A stretch of 5,904 nt of DNA, taken from Pseudomonadota bacterium (lineage in GTDB: Bacteria; Pseudomonadota; Alphaproteobacteria; Rhizobiales; Hyphomicrobiaceae). The stretch covers positions 1 through 5,904 of the forward strand of contig JAKALI010000286.1 of assembly GCA_021813195.1 (NCBI GenBank), in the 5' to 3' direction. Position 1 is the stretch's first letter; every line of letters starts with the position of its first letter. The notes below the pieces were generated by a model. That model ran no database searches and was not told the DNA's origin. It worked only from the letters and a program-made list of their open reading frames with translations. The translations under genes and the position numbers were made by a program. Below are positions 1 through 5,904 of the stretch, piece by piece.

Positions 1-620
1 TGAGCGTGTCGAAATTGAAGCCAAAAAAAATGACGGCGCGAGATCGGTGATGGTGGCTGCCGCGGTCTATATCTTATTGTGCGACCACCTGGCGCGAGGA
101 GTCAGGAGCTTCGTTTCCGGCGCCCAAACGGTAGAGCAGCGAAGCTGATGCTCGGCCCTGTCGACCTCAGTGGTCGGGAAACCGAAAAAGACCGGTGATG
201 GGTGCGCCGCTGACGCTGGCGGCGGCAAGGGCGCTCGCCGCCGAGCACCATCGTGAGGCGGACCCGCAAGCACGACGTGGTGGCCAAGAGGCAGCTTGAG
301 AAGCAGGAAAACGAAGGCGATTGCGGACAAGACGTTCAAGCAGGCGGCCGTAGCGTTTATCGAGCCGCACGCAAGGCAGAACATCCGCCGCTGGACAGAG
401 CAGGTCAGGTTTTTCGGACGGCACCCTGAAAGTGACGAGCTAAAGGTGATGCCGCGCGGTCTTGTCGATCGACGCGGCCGACCGCTTTCCGAGATCAACG
501 GCAACGACATCCGCGACATAGCGGACGAAACGCGCGTTTGCAGTGCCCTCGGACCAGAGCGGCGCCGCAAGGGGAAGAGCGATGCCCGTGCGATGTTCTC
601 GATGCTCTGGAAGTCTGGGC
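1..620 (+). pseudogene. Tyrosine-recombinase (island/phage integrase) pseudogene, frameshifted and lacking its catalytic half
   Basis: In its intact form this would be a site-specific integrase of the DUF4102 (Arm-binding) type, which inserts islands and prophages into tRNA genes. The family text can be followed through several frames. Frame 3 from base 3 reads SVSKLKPKKMTARD and stops at 48-50. Frame 1, about 40-195, has GDGGCRGLYL, RFRRPNGRAAKLMLGP and DLSGRE, and stops at 196-198. Frame 3, 192 to about 260, has PVMGAPLTLAAARALAAE. Frame 1, about 268-310, has DVVAKRQLEKQ. Frame 2, about 308-613, has TFKQAAVAFIEPHARQNIRR, LVDRRGRPLSEINGNDI and SDARAMFSML, which is the SAM-like core-binding domain. 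At least four frame changes are therefore needed. The R/HxxR/Y catalytic domain is not found in any frame after about 620. Bases 1-2 are TG directly before the AGC codon, so the original ATG may straddle the window edge. The 3' end is approximate. The family is confident; the exact shift points are not. Confidence 0.85.
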
Positions 621-713
621 AAACAATGTTATGGCGATTGCTACGGCAAACCGCCGGCGCGCCACGATGCATTCATGTGACGTGCCGCGCCACAATGTAA
701 GGAGAAAACCGGC

Positions 714-875
714 ATGGAACAGTCGAACGACAATGTGAAATTTTGGCGCGGCGCGGGGCCGTCGATCCGCGCGAAGTTGGTGGTGGAGGGGACGGGATTT
801 GAACCTTGGTGCGCCAGTTTCTTCGAACCAGGGGACTTCCGGTTTCGCAAGTATAGCCGGGCATTGCGTTGCTAA
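714..875 (+). CDS. Possible 53-residue small ORF running through the tRNA remnant
   Basis: An ATG at 714 follows AAGGAG at 699-704 with 9 nt spacing, which is a good ribosome-binding site. The frame stays open to TAA at 873-875 and begins MEQSNDNVKFWRGAG. I recognise no family in it and see no signal peptide or membrane segment. The middle of the peptide (VVEGTGFEP) is encoded by the bases that read as a tRNA 3' end on the other strand, so this part is not under protein-coding constraint by origin. It may be a chance ORF, or a fusion peptide made when the element joined this site. Only the start signal and the open frame support it. Confidence 0.2.
   Translation: MEQSNDNVKFWRGAGPSIRAKLVVEGTGFEPWCASFFEPGDFRFRKYSRALRC
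781..805 (-). other. tRNA 3'-end remnant, candidate attachment site (attL/attR) of an integrated element
   Basis: Read on the minus strand, these 25 bases give GGTTCAAATCC (the T loop TTCAAAT flanked by two G-C pairs), then CGT, the acceptor 3' strand CCCCTCC, discriminator A and CCA. The acceptor partner GGAGGGG and the rest of the tRNA are missing: the sequence from 806 onward does not complete the T stem and shows no anticodon arm or CCCCTCC (plus strand) near 860. A bare tRNA 3' end is what remains at the far end of an island that integrated into a tRNA gene. The integrase pseudogene about 160 bp to the left supports this. An acceptor of GGAGGGG would suit a Tyr or Ser tRNA in alphaproteobacteria, but the isotype cannot be fixed from this fragment. 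Confidence 0.6.
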
Positions 876-1095
876 TTCGATCGCGGCCATGCTAGAAAGA
901 CTCGCGCGTGCAGCTGTTCACTTGCAATCGAAACGCCCCGGCTGTGCGAGCAAGTTTGCACATCAAACGCTGAGAAGTGTGTGACGCGACAAGACCTAAT
1001 GATGCGCTCTAATAGCGTAAAAACGAAAATAGTCGTGGCAGATTGAGAGCGGCATCGACATTCCTTCGCATACTAAGAACATATAAGCCCGCCGC
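876..1095. other. Intergenic stretch upstream of the flippase-like gene; no gene seen
   Basis: There is no recognisable protein or RNA gene here; the open frames are short and resemble nothing I know. The stretch should carry the promoter of the gene starting at 1096. TTGAGA at 1043-1048 could be a -35 box, but the best -10-like words after it (CATACT at 1069, TACTAA at 1071) sit at spacings of 20-22 bp, too long for a confident housekeeping promoter. The stretch just before the gene is richer in A/T than the left flank. Confidence 0.4.
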
Positions 1096-2061
1096 ATGTC
1101 GCAATCGTCGAAATCTCTGCGAAGTCTGACCTTATTTGCCATCAAGGCGACAATCTCCGGTGTTTTGATTTATGTGGCTTTAAGCCGTTTGAATCTGACG
1201 CATGTCGATGCGCGTCTTTCAAGCTTGCAGCCGTTTTGGATTTTGAGCGCATTGCTGGTTGCTGCGTTTCAGAGCGTGCTCTTGGCGTATCGTTGGCAGA
1301 TAATCGCGCGCTTTTGTCAGTTGCCTATGAAAGACATGGAAGCAATTCGGTTCTTTTACATTGGGCTTTTCTTTAGCCAATTTCTACCAGGCGGCTTTGG
1401 TGGCGATGCAATCCGGATTTGGTTGCTTGGCCGGGCGCACTCCGATTTGGTGGGTGCCAGTTATTCCGTACTCTTGGATCGTTTCTTCGGGCTGTTGTCG
1501 CTTACATTGTTCGTCATTGGCGGGCTTGGTTGGTCGCTCGCCCAAATTCCTGATGCGCACGCGCGAACGAGCTTGCTGTTGCTGTCAGCTTCTTGTTTCG
1601 CTGTCGCCGTGATGTTTCTTTTTGCCAGTCAGTTGCTGCCCAAGAGGCTGGCTCAATGGATGGTGTTTCGTCATTTGGGCGAAATGAGTCATCTCGCGAA
1701 ATCGATGCTGGTCTCTCGCCGCGGGCCTTCAATCATGGTCCTTTCGCTGATTATCCATGCGATAGCCGTCGTCATGGCCTGGCTCCTGGCCAAGGCCATC
1801 GGTACACCGTTTTCTATTCTCAGTTCATTTGAGTTCGTCCCGGCCGTCATGCTGATCACGCTGTTGCCGATTTCCATTTCCGGCTGGGGCGTAAGAGAGA
1901 TGATGTTCAGTCTGGTATTTCGTTATATCGGGCTTCCAGAGGGTGACGGAGTCATCGTCTCCCTTCTGCTGGGAGGCATCGGTCTGGTGCTGGCTGCTTG
2001 CGGCTGCGTGCTATGGTTGACCAACAGGGTGCCGGTGCCGAAGAGTTTGCCGAGCCGGTAG
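1096..2061 (+). CDS. Lysylphosphatidylglycerol-synthase-TM/UPF0104-family membrane protein (flippase-like)
   Basis: This 321-residue inner-membrane protein has about eight hydrophobic segments (roughly 14-30, 46-64, 84-98, 122-142, 158-178, 213-234, 246-262, 284-308) joined by short basic loops. It carries the family signatures QFLPGGFGGDAIRI at 95-108, YSVLLDRFFGLLSL at 123-136 and GWGVRE at 263-268. It is the stand-alone transmembrane module related to the flippase part of MprF, without the lysyl-transferase domain, and its length is normal for that type. Such genes often lie among glycan and lipid biosynthesis genes; for most, the transported substrate is unknown. An in-frame TAA at 1084-1086 rules out an earlier start. 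The ATG has no clear Shine-Dalgarno, so translation may be modest. The gene precedes the GT39 gene on the same strand, 171 bp upstream of its preferred start. Its many A/T-ending codons differ by eye from the GC-rich left flank. A role in flipping a lipid-linked sugar is inference. Confidence 0.9.
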   Translation: MSQSSKSLRSLTLFAIKATISGVLIYVALSRLNLTHVDARLSSLQPFWILSALLVAAFQSVLLAYRWQIIARFCQLPMKDMEAIRFFYIGLFFSQFLPGGFGGDAIRIWLLGRAHSDLVGASYSVLLDRFFGLLSLTLFVIGGLGWSLAQIPDAHARTSLLLLSASCFAVAVMFLFASQLLPKRLAQWMVFRHLGEMSHLAKSMLVSRRGPSIMVLSLIIHAIAVVMAWLLAKAIGTPFSILSSFEFVPAVMLITLLPISISGWGVREMMFSLVFRYIGLPEGDGVIVSLLLGGIGLVLAACGCVLWLTNRVPVPKSLPSR

Positions 2062-2232
2062 CTGGGTTTGGTGCGCCGATGAAATATATGCTTGAGCAGC
2101 TATCGAGGTTGGATCCTCTCGGTCAGGTGTTCAATAGGTTTGTGCCGGCTGGCGCTGTGACTCCATTCGCGATTGCGCTTCGGTGCGCGTCAGAGTGATG
2201 CTTGCTGGATTGAACAAGCGGGGTGGGGGAGA

Positions 2233-3672
2233 ATGGAACGCTGGTTAGGGCCGCACCGAGCTTCGCTCCGGCTCGTTGATCTATGGAATTCGGCTTTTGC
2301 GCGCTTGAATCCCGCATCAACGATACTGTTTCTGTGGGCGGCGCTGACGCTGCCGCTGGTCCTGTTTCGCGGCTTCAATGGCGACGAAGGTCTCGCCGTT
2401 TCGATTGCGCGCTCGGCATTGGAAAAAGGCGATTGGCTGACGCCATACGTGTTCAACATTCGATTTGCCGAACGCCCAACACTGCTGTCCTGGATAATTG
2501 GCCTGGTCAGCGCGCCGTTCGGGGGCGTGTCGCAGATCACGGCACGGCTCGTCGTTGCGTTGTTTCTGCTTCTCGGCTGTTTTCTAATTGACTGGCTTTT
2601 GAAAACACTTCGAGCGAGCAATTCCGCCAGGGTGCTTGGCGTTGCTCTCTTCTTGGCGTGTCCGCTTGTCCAGCGAGCATATGTCCTGGTCACAGCCGAC
2701 ATGCCGCTGGCCGTTCTTCTCTTTTGTGCATTTTGCCTGTGGTGGAGTGGATATAGCCGGGGTTCCCTCAAGTTTGCACGCTGGGTCGCTGTGGGCGTCG
2801 CGCTCGCCCTTGCCGGGCTGCTGAAAGGGCCTCAACCGCTCGCTTACTTCGCTTTCGGGATTGGTGCTTTCATTGTTTGGCACCGCGCGTGGAATCAAAT
2901 TCCCGGATATGTCTTTGCCGGGCTGATATCAGCTGTGGTTGTCTTCGGTTGGTATTGGTACGTGTATTCTTCGGGAGACGAAGCGCAATGGGCGCATTTT
3001 ATGCGCCTGGGCGAAGGAGTGCCTTTGAGGGGCCCCTTTAAGGAGGGGCTTCAATTGCTGGCCGAGACTCTCCCTGTCGCTCTGTTCAGCGGCCTGTTTT
3101 TTGTATCTTGCAAAATTCCGCGGCAAGACCGGCAACTCGTGGAGCTCGTACGGGCAATCGCACTCTATTCGTCTATTACCAGCATCATAATGCTGTTTTG
3201 GCCGAATGGATCCGACTCCCGCTACTTCTTTCCGATGCTGCTGCCGCTTGCTGTTTTGGGGGCCATGGCGTTCGACTTCATGGCTGCAAAGCGACCGGAA
3301 ACCGTTGCGCCTGGATTGGTTATTTTGTTGGGCCTTCTTGCCTATTGTTTCATCTATTCATGGGCGTCTCCGTTTTTTCCAAATCAATTTCGGTCATCGA
3401 AAGTCGACGCTGCCCGCATCGAAAGAGTTGTGGGCGTAGAACACGCACCAATTTACAGGACGGGCGGGGTTGGCCTGAATGTAATGCCTTATCTTACCGG
3501 CCCCATTCTGGAAACGAGTGTTCAGCGGCTGGAAAGCGCGAAGGGGCCCGCTTGGGTCGCCGTTACCGTTCCGGAAGCGGCAATGCTGATGCAGCGTAGA
3601 GCGGGCAAAATTCGGGAAGTGTTGTCTTTTGGTTCCGATAAGGAATGGCGTCTGCTTGAACTAAGCCCCTGA
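2233..3672 (+). CDS. GT39/PMT_2-family membrane glycosyltransferase (ArnT-like)
   Basis: This 479-residue polytopic protein should transfer a sugar from a polyprenyl-phosphate donor to an acceptor on the periplasmic face of the inner membrane. A first hydrophobic segment (about 29-46) is followed by the loop FNGDEG (48-53), with the acidic pair expected at the catalytic site of this superfamily. RFAERPTLLSW (77-87) matches the usual kPPL-like motif. TADMPL (154-159) and GLLKGP (195-200) are further family landmarks, and RYFFPMLLPLAVL (330-342) marks a late membrane segment. About 11 or 12 hydrophobic segments reach to about 376, then a soluble tail of about 100 residues follows. It is shorter than ArnT (about 550). 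I chose ATG 2233, preceded by a purine-rich GGGGTGGGGGAGA run. A TTG at 2173 would add 20 polar residues with no family match. It follows the flippase-like gene, probably in one transcript, and converges on the GT2 gene with 22 bp between stops. The acceptor and the sugar are unknown. Confidence 0.88.
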   Translation: MERWLGPHRASLRLVDLWNSAFARLNPASTILFLWAALTLPLVLFRGFNGDEGLAVSIARSALEKGDWLTPYVFNIRFAERPTLLSWIIGLVSAPFGGVSQITARLVVALFLLLGCFLIDWLLKTLRASNSARVLGVALFLACPLVQRAYVLVTADMPLAVLLFCAFCLWWSGYSRGSLKFARWVAVGVALALAGLLKGPQPLAYFAFGIGAFIVWHRAWNQIPGYVFAGLISAVVVFGWYWYVYSSGDEAQWAHFMRLGEGVPLRGPFKEGLQLLAETLPVALFSGLFFVSCKIPRQDRQLVELVRAIALYSSITSIIMLFWPNGSDSRYFFPMLLPLAVLGAMAFDFMAAKRPETVAPGLVILLGLLAYCFIYSWASPFFPNQFRSSKVDAARIERVVGVEHAPIYRTGGVGLNVMPYLTGPILETSVQRLESAKGPAWVAVTVPEAAMLMQRRAGKIREVLSFGSDKEWRLLELSP

Positions 3673-3694
3673 GAGTCATTCGACAAATAGCGGC

Positions 3695-4453
3695 CTAGGC
3701 GTTTCCGAACCCGTGCAAGCGCCACTTGATCAGAAGTTTCAACAGTCGAGTGCTGTTGCTGGCAACCGGCATCTTACTGGCCGTGGGTTTCAGATCGTAT
3801 CGCAAACGCAGCGGAATTTCTGCGAAACGGACGCCGGCGGAATGCAATTTCAGCAGCAGTTCGACCATGCAAGAGAAGCCGGTTTCCGAAATCAGAGTTG
3901 GATGTTGAGTTTTTGCCCGTCTAAGGGCCTGGATTTTATAGGCGCGGTATCCGCAGGTGTAATCCCACACGTTCCGGATCGGATGAACGAGCTTGAATAG
4001 CGCTGCCGCGCCAAGCGCGGTGAAACGCCGCAGGAGAGGAACGCCACGAATTGTTGCGCCCGTGGCAAAACGGGAGGCGATGACCACATCGGCGCCGTTG
4101 TCCAGGTGCCGCAGCATCTCGGAAATTTGTGAGGGATCGTGCGTGTCGTCGCAATCCATGATCACCAGAACGTCGTTAGCGTTCGCCGTATCCGTTGCAT
4201 AATCAATCAAGGTTTTGAGGCCGACGCCGAGTCCCTTGTTTTGGTCGCACGTCAAAAGGACAAGCTCTTTGCGCTGCTGCCATTCGCGTCCGATGGCCGG
4301 GGTCGAGTCTGTGCTTCCGTCATTGTAAAGCACGACGGTCGGCTTCCGGCCGGAAGCGGCAGCCCATTGTTGAATTCGGGCAAGCAGGCGCGGTAGTGCG
4401 ATTTCTTCGTTATACGCCGGCAGGCCAATGTAAATGCGCGTTGTATCGGTCAT
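3695..4453 (-). CDS. GT2-family glycosyltransferase, dolichyl/polyprenyl-phosphate sugar synthase-like
   Basis: This 252-residue GT-A fold enzyme probably moves a sugar from a nucleotide donor to polyprenyl phosphate on the cytoplasmic face. Visible motifs, in order, are PAYNE (12-16), NDGSTD (44-49) for nucleotide binding, NKGLGVGLK (72-80), MDCDDTHDP (99-107) with the metal-binding acidic cluster, ASRF (126-129), DYTCGYRAY (164-172), SETGFSCMVELLLKL (189-203) and EIPLRLRYD (212-220) followed by a K/S-rich stretch. The order and length match DPM1-type synthases of the soluble class. There is no C-terminal pair of membrane helices as in GtrB or ArnC, so it must attach peripherally or through a partner. 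The ATG overlaps the epimerase stop as ATGA (4450-4453), and AAGGG lies 7 nt upstream inside the epimerase gene, so the two are probably translationally coupled. A transferase acting directly on a glycan is possible but less likely. Confidence 0.92.
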   Translation of the reverse strand: MTDTTRIYIGLPAYNEEIALPRLLARIQQWAAASGRKPTVVLYNDGSTDSTPAIGREWQQRKELVLLTCDQNKGLGVGLKTLIDYATDTANANDVLVIMDCDDTHDPSQISEMLRHLDNGADVVIASRFATGATIRGVPLLRRFTALGAAALFKLVHPIRNVWDYTCGYRAYKIQALRRAKTQHPTLISETGFSCMVELLLKLHSAGVRFAEIPLRLRYDLKPTASKMPVASNSTRLLKLLIKWRLHGFGNA

Positions 4454-5562
4454 GAGCCGGCCCTTGGTTGTCCATGGCCGGCAATCTCGGCGCCTAATAA
4501 GACCGCTCGGATTCGCTCGGCGGCATAGCCATCGCCATAGGGCGATGCTCCGCTTGCCATTTTTCTATAGGTATCGGGGTTACGTAACAATTCGGCGGTG
4601 GCAGATATGATGTTGTCGCTATTCGTTCCCACCATTCGCGCAACGCCAAGCTCCACGGCCTCGGGCCGTTCGGTGACATCCCTGAGGACAAGGACCGGCT
4701 TTTTTAGAAAAGGTGCCTCCTCTTGGATGCCGCCGGAATCGGTGAGGATCAAATAGGCCTTGTTCATTTCAGAAATTAATTCCGGATATGTCAGGGGTGG
4801 GAGCAATTGAACGCGCGGCAACCCCGATAAGGCGTTGAACATGGCGGTCTTAACGTCGGGATTGGGGTGGACCGGGATAGTGAATTCGACGTCGCCAAAA
4901 TCGTGCGTCAGTTGAATGACTGACTTGGCAATCGAGTCGAGTCGGCTGCCTTGGTTTTCGCGACGATGTGCCGTCAGCAGGATGCGCCGGGTCGTGTGCG
5001 CGCGGGAGTTCGCGGGTATGCGCGCAAGAGAAATACGGAGTGCGTCGATCCCGGTATTCCCGGTAACAAAAATGCGGGACTGTGAAATGCCCTCGGCTTG
5101 GAGATTGTTCGCGGCGCGGATGGTCGGGCAGAAGTGCCATTTTGCAATCCTCCCGGCGACCGTGCGATTGAATTCTTCCGGGAATGGAGCTGCAAGATCA
5201 CCGGTACGCAAACCCGCTTCCACATGTGCAAACGGCACGCTCAAATAGAAGGCGCTCATGGCGGCAGCAAGTAGCGTCGTCGTATCTCCCTGCGCCATCA
5301 CGACGTCCGGCTTGAAGGTGTTGAGCGCTTCCTCCATTTTGACGAGCAGTTGACTTGTCAATCCAGAAAGCGTTCTCGCCTTGGGGTCTAACTCAAACCT
5401 TGCGTCAGGCTTTATGCCGAACCAGCTGAGTGGTTCTTCCGCCAAGTCCGTGTGTTGGCCTGAGCAGACTGTCAAAACTCGTGAATGCCGGGACAATTCG
5501 AGGATAACCGGCGCCATTTTGATGGCCTCCGGCCGGGTGCCGACGAAGCAGAGGAATTTCAT
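4450..5562 (-). CDS. wecB: UDP-N-acetylglucosamine 2-epimerase, non-hydrolysing (WecB/MnaA type)
   Basis: This cytoplasmic enzyme interconverts UDP-GlcNAc and UDP-ManNAc, the first step toward ManNAc- or ManNAcA-containing surface polymers. With ATG 5562 as start the protein has 370 residues, normal for the family, and begins MKFLCFVGTRPEAIKMAPV, where R10 and K15 match the positions known in E. coli WecB. SGQHTDL (34-40), QGDTTT (91-96, with D93), HVEAGLRTG (113-121, with E115), EEFNR (129-133), VTGNTGIDAL (166-175), HRREN (199-203), PVHPNP (230-235), TDSGGIQEEAP (274-284) and TERPEA (297-302) cover the whole active site, so it should be functional. A GTG at 5577 would add five residues (MAPLL) that the family lacks, and neither start has a good Shine-Dalgarno. 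It is the first gene of a two-gene operon with the GT2 gene, joined by the ATGA overlap. No UDP-ManNAc dehydrogenase (WecC) is in the window, so the final sugar cannot be named. Confidence 0.95.
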   Translation of the reverse strand: MKFLCFVGTRPEAIKMAPVILELSRHSRVLTVCSGQHTDLAEEPLSWFGIKPDARFELDPKARTLSGLTSQLLVKMEEALNTFKPDVVMAQGDTTTLLAAAMSAFYLSVPFAHVEAGLRTGDLAAPFPEEFNRTVAGRIAKWHFCPTIRAANNLQAEGISQSRIFVTGNTGIDALRISLARIPANSRAHTTRRILLTAHRRENQGSRLDSIAKSVIQLTHDFGDVEFTIPVHPNPDVKTAMFNALSGLPRVQLLPPLTYPELISEMNKAYLILTDSGGIQEEAPFLKKPVLVLRDVTERPEAVELGVARMVGTNSDNIISATAELLRNPDTYRKMASGASPYGDGYAAERIRAVLLGAEIAGHGQPRAGS

Positions 5563-5595
5563 GAGAAGCGGTGCCACGGGCTTTTTGATTGTTTC

Positions 5596-5624
5596 GTTGT
5601 AAAGAAGGAGCCTGTCGGTTGCAA
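5596..5624 (-). promoter_or_regulatory. Candidate promoter of the epimerase-GT2 operon
   Basis: On the minus strand TTGCAA (5619-5624) and TACAAC (5596-5601) are 17 bp apart, each matching four of six bases of the housekeeping -35 and -10 consensus. Transcription would start near 5589 and leave a leader of about 27 nt before ATG 5562. Position and spacing are right; the match is only moderate. Confidence 0.3.
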
Positions 5625-5904
5625 GCGATCGCGAGGGATTGCATGCCCGGAGGAAAGTCGGACGGCTGGGGTCGGTTCAGGCGTATGAAATTATTGATCG
5701 GCAGGATGCTCGCATTGCCGAGAAGGATCTTTGCCACCGCGGCGACGGCGACCTGTTCAGCGCCGGCGGAGTGGCGAGGCCGGCTTCTGGTAGGCGGATT
5801 GGATCGAGCGGAGCCTCCTGGTCAAGGCGGCGACGAAACGGCGCAGCGAATGTTATGGGCTGGCAGAAAGTCGCTGGAGGATGATTGTGTTTAAAGTTGA
5901 GATC
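5625..5904. other. Right flank, no identifiable gene
   Basis: Several overlapping frames are open on both strands, as expected in GC-rich DNA, and none gives a protein I recognise. One plus-strand frame is open from 5794 (after TAG at 5791-5793) to the window edge, reading DWIERSLLVKAATKRRSECY and ending RMIVFKVEI. GGAGG at 5876-5880 is 6 nt before a GTG at 5887, so a rightward gene could start here and continue outside the window. On the minus strand a frame beginning at 5737 runs into the epimerase gene and is probably a shadow. Confidence 0.25.

Noticed and set aside
67..672. 201-codon minus-strand ORF over the left region
   Set aside because: It is antisense to the integrase pseudogene, whose plus-strand frames give clear family motifs; the minus-strand protein is arginine/proline-rich with no recognisable domain.
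806..870. Full tRNA gene extending from the 3' remnant
   Set aside because: The T stem does not close beyond two pairs, no anticodon arm is visible and no acceptor 5' strand is found at the expected distance.
806..2077. 10-bp repeat TTGGTGCGCC at 806-815 and 2068-2077
   Set aside because: Too short, with no matching flanks; expected by chance in GC-rich DNA.
2173..2175. TTG as start of the GT39 gene
   Set aside because: It would add 20 residues without family match, while ATG 2233 has a purine-rich leader and fits the usual N-terminus just before the first membrane segment.
2079..2198. 39-codon ORF (MKYMLEQLSRLDPLG...) between the flippase-like and GT39 genes
   Set aside because: No Shine-Dalgarno and no recognised family; short enough to be chance.
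2190..2771. 193-codon minus-strand ORF inside the GT39 gene
   Set aside because: Shadow of the GT39 coding frame; low-complexity R/S/P composition.
3108..3599. 163-codon plus-strand ORF inside the GT39 gene
   Set aside because: Out-of-frame shadow; the GT39 frame carries the membrane segments and motifs here.
5405..5737. 110-codon minus-strand ORF reaching into the epimerase gene
   Set aside because: Its second half is an out-of-frame shadow of the epimerase start region; the first half has no recognised family.

Overview
The window holds two gene pairs for surface or envelope glycan work, facing each other, with the decayed end of an integrated element on their left. Codon use, moderate to high GC and the family flavour of the proteins suggest an alphaproteobacterium, possibly of the Rhizobiales (Hyphomicrobiales). 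This is a judgement by eye, with no database search behind it.

Left region (1-805): a tyrosine-recombinase (phage/island integrase) pseudogene runs rightward from the window edge to about 620. Its N-terminal half can be followed through at least four reading-frame changes, and the catalytic half is absent. At 781-805 lies a 25-bp sequence that reads, on the minus strand, as the 3' end of a tRNA (T loop, acceptor 3' strand, discriminator base, CCA) with no tRNA body attached. This is the usual look of an attachment-site copy left by an element that integrates into a tRNA gene. The stretch 806-1095 has no recognisable gene except the end of a doubtful 53-codon ORF (714-875).

Middle region (1096-3672, plus strand): a flippase-like polytopic membrane protein of the lysylphosphatidylglycerol-synthase-TM/UPF0104 family, then a 479-residue GT39/PMT_2 (ArnT-like) membrane glycosyltransferase. 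Right region (5562-3695, minus strand): a non-hydrolysing UDP-GlcNAc 2-epimerase (WecB type) and, through an ATGA stop/start overlap, a soluble GT2 glycosyltransferase resembling dolichyl/polyprenyl-phosphate sugar synthases. The two pairs converge with only 22 bp between them.

Together the four genes could form a short pathway. The epimerase supplies UDP-ManNAc or feeds a derived sugar. The GT2 enzyme loads a sugar on polyprenyl phosphate at the inner face of the membrane. The flippase-like protein may help move the lipid-linked sugar across. The GT39 enzyme transfers it to an acceptor at the periplasmic face. Each family assignment is well supported; the joint pathway is inference. The last 327 bases (5578-5904) hold a plausible promoter for the epimerase operon and no gene I can identify, though a reading frame with a good Shine-Dalgarno is open at the right edge.
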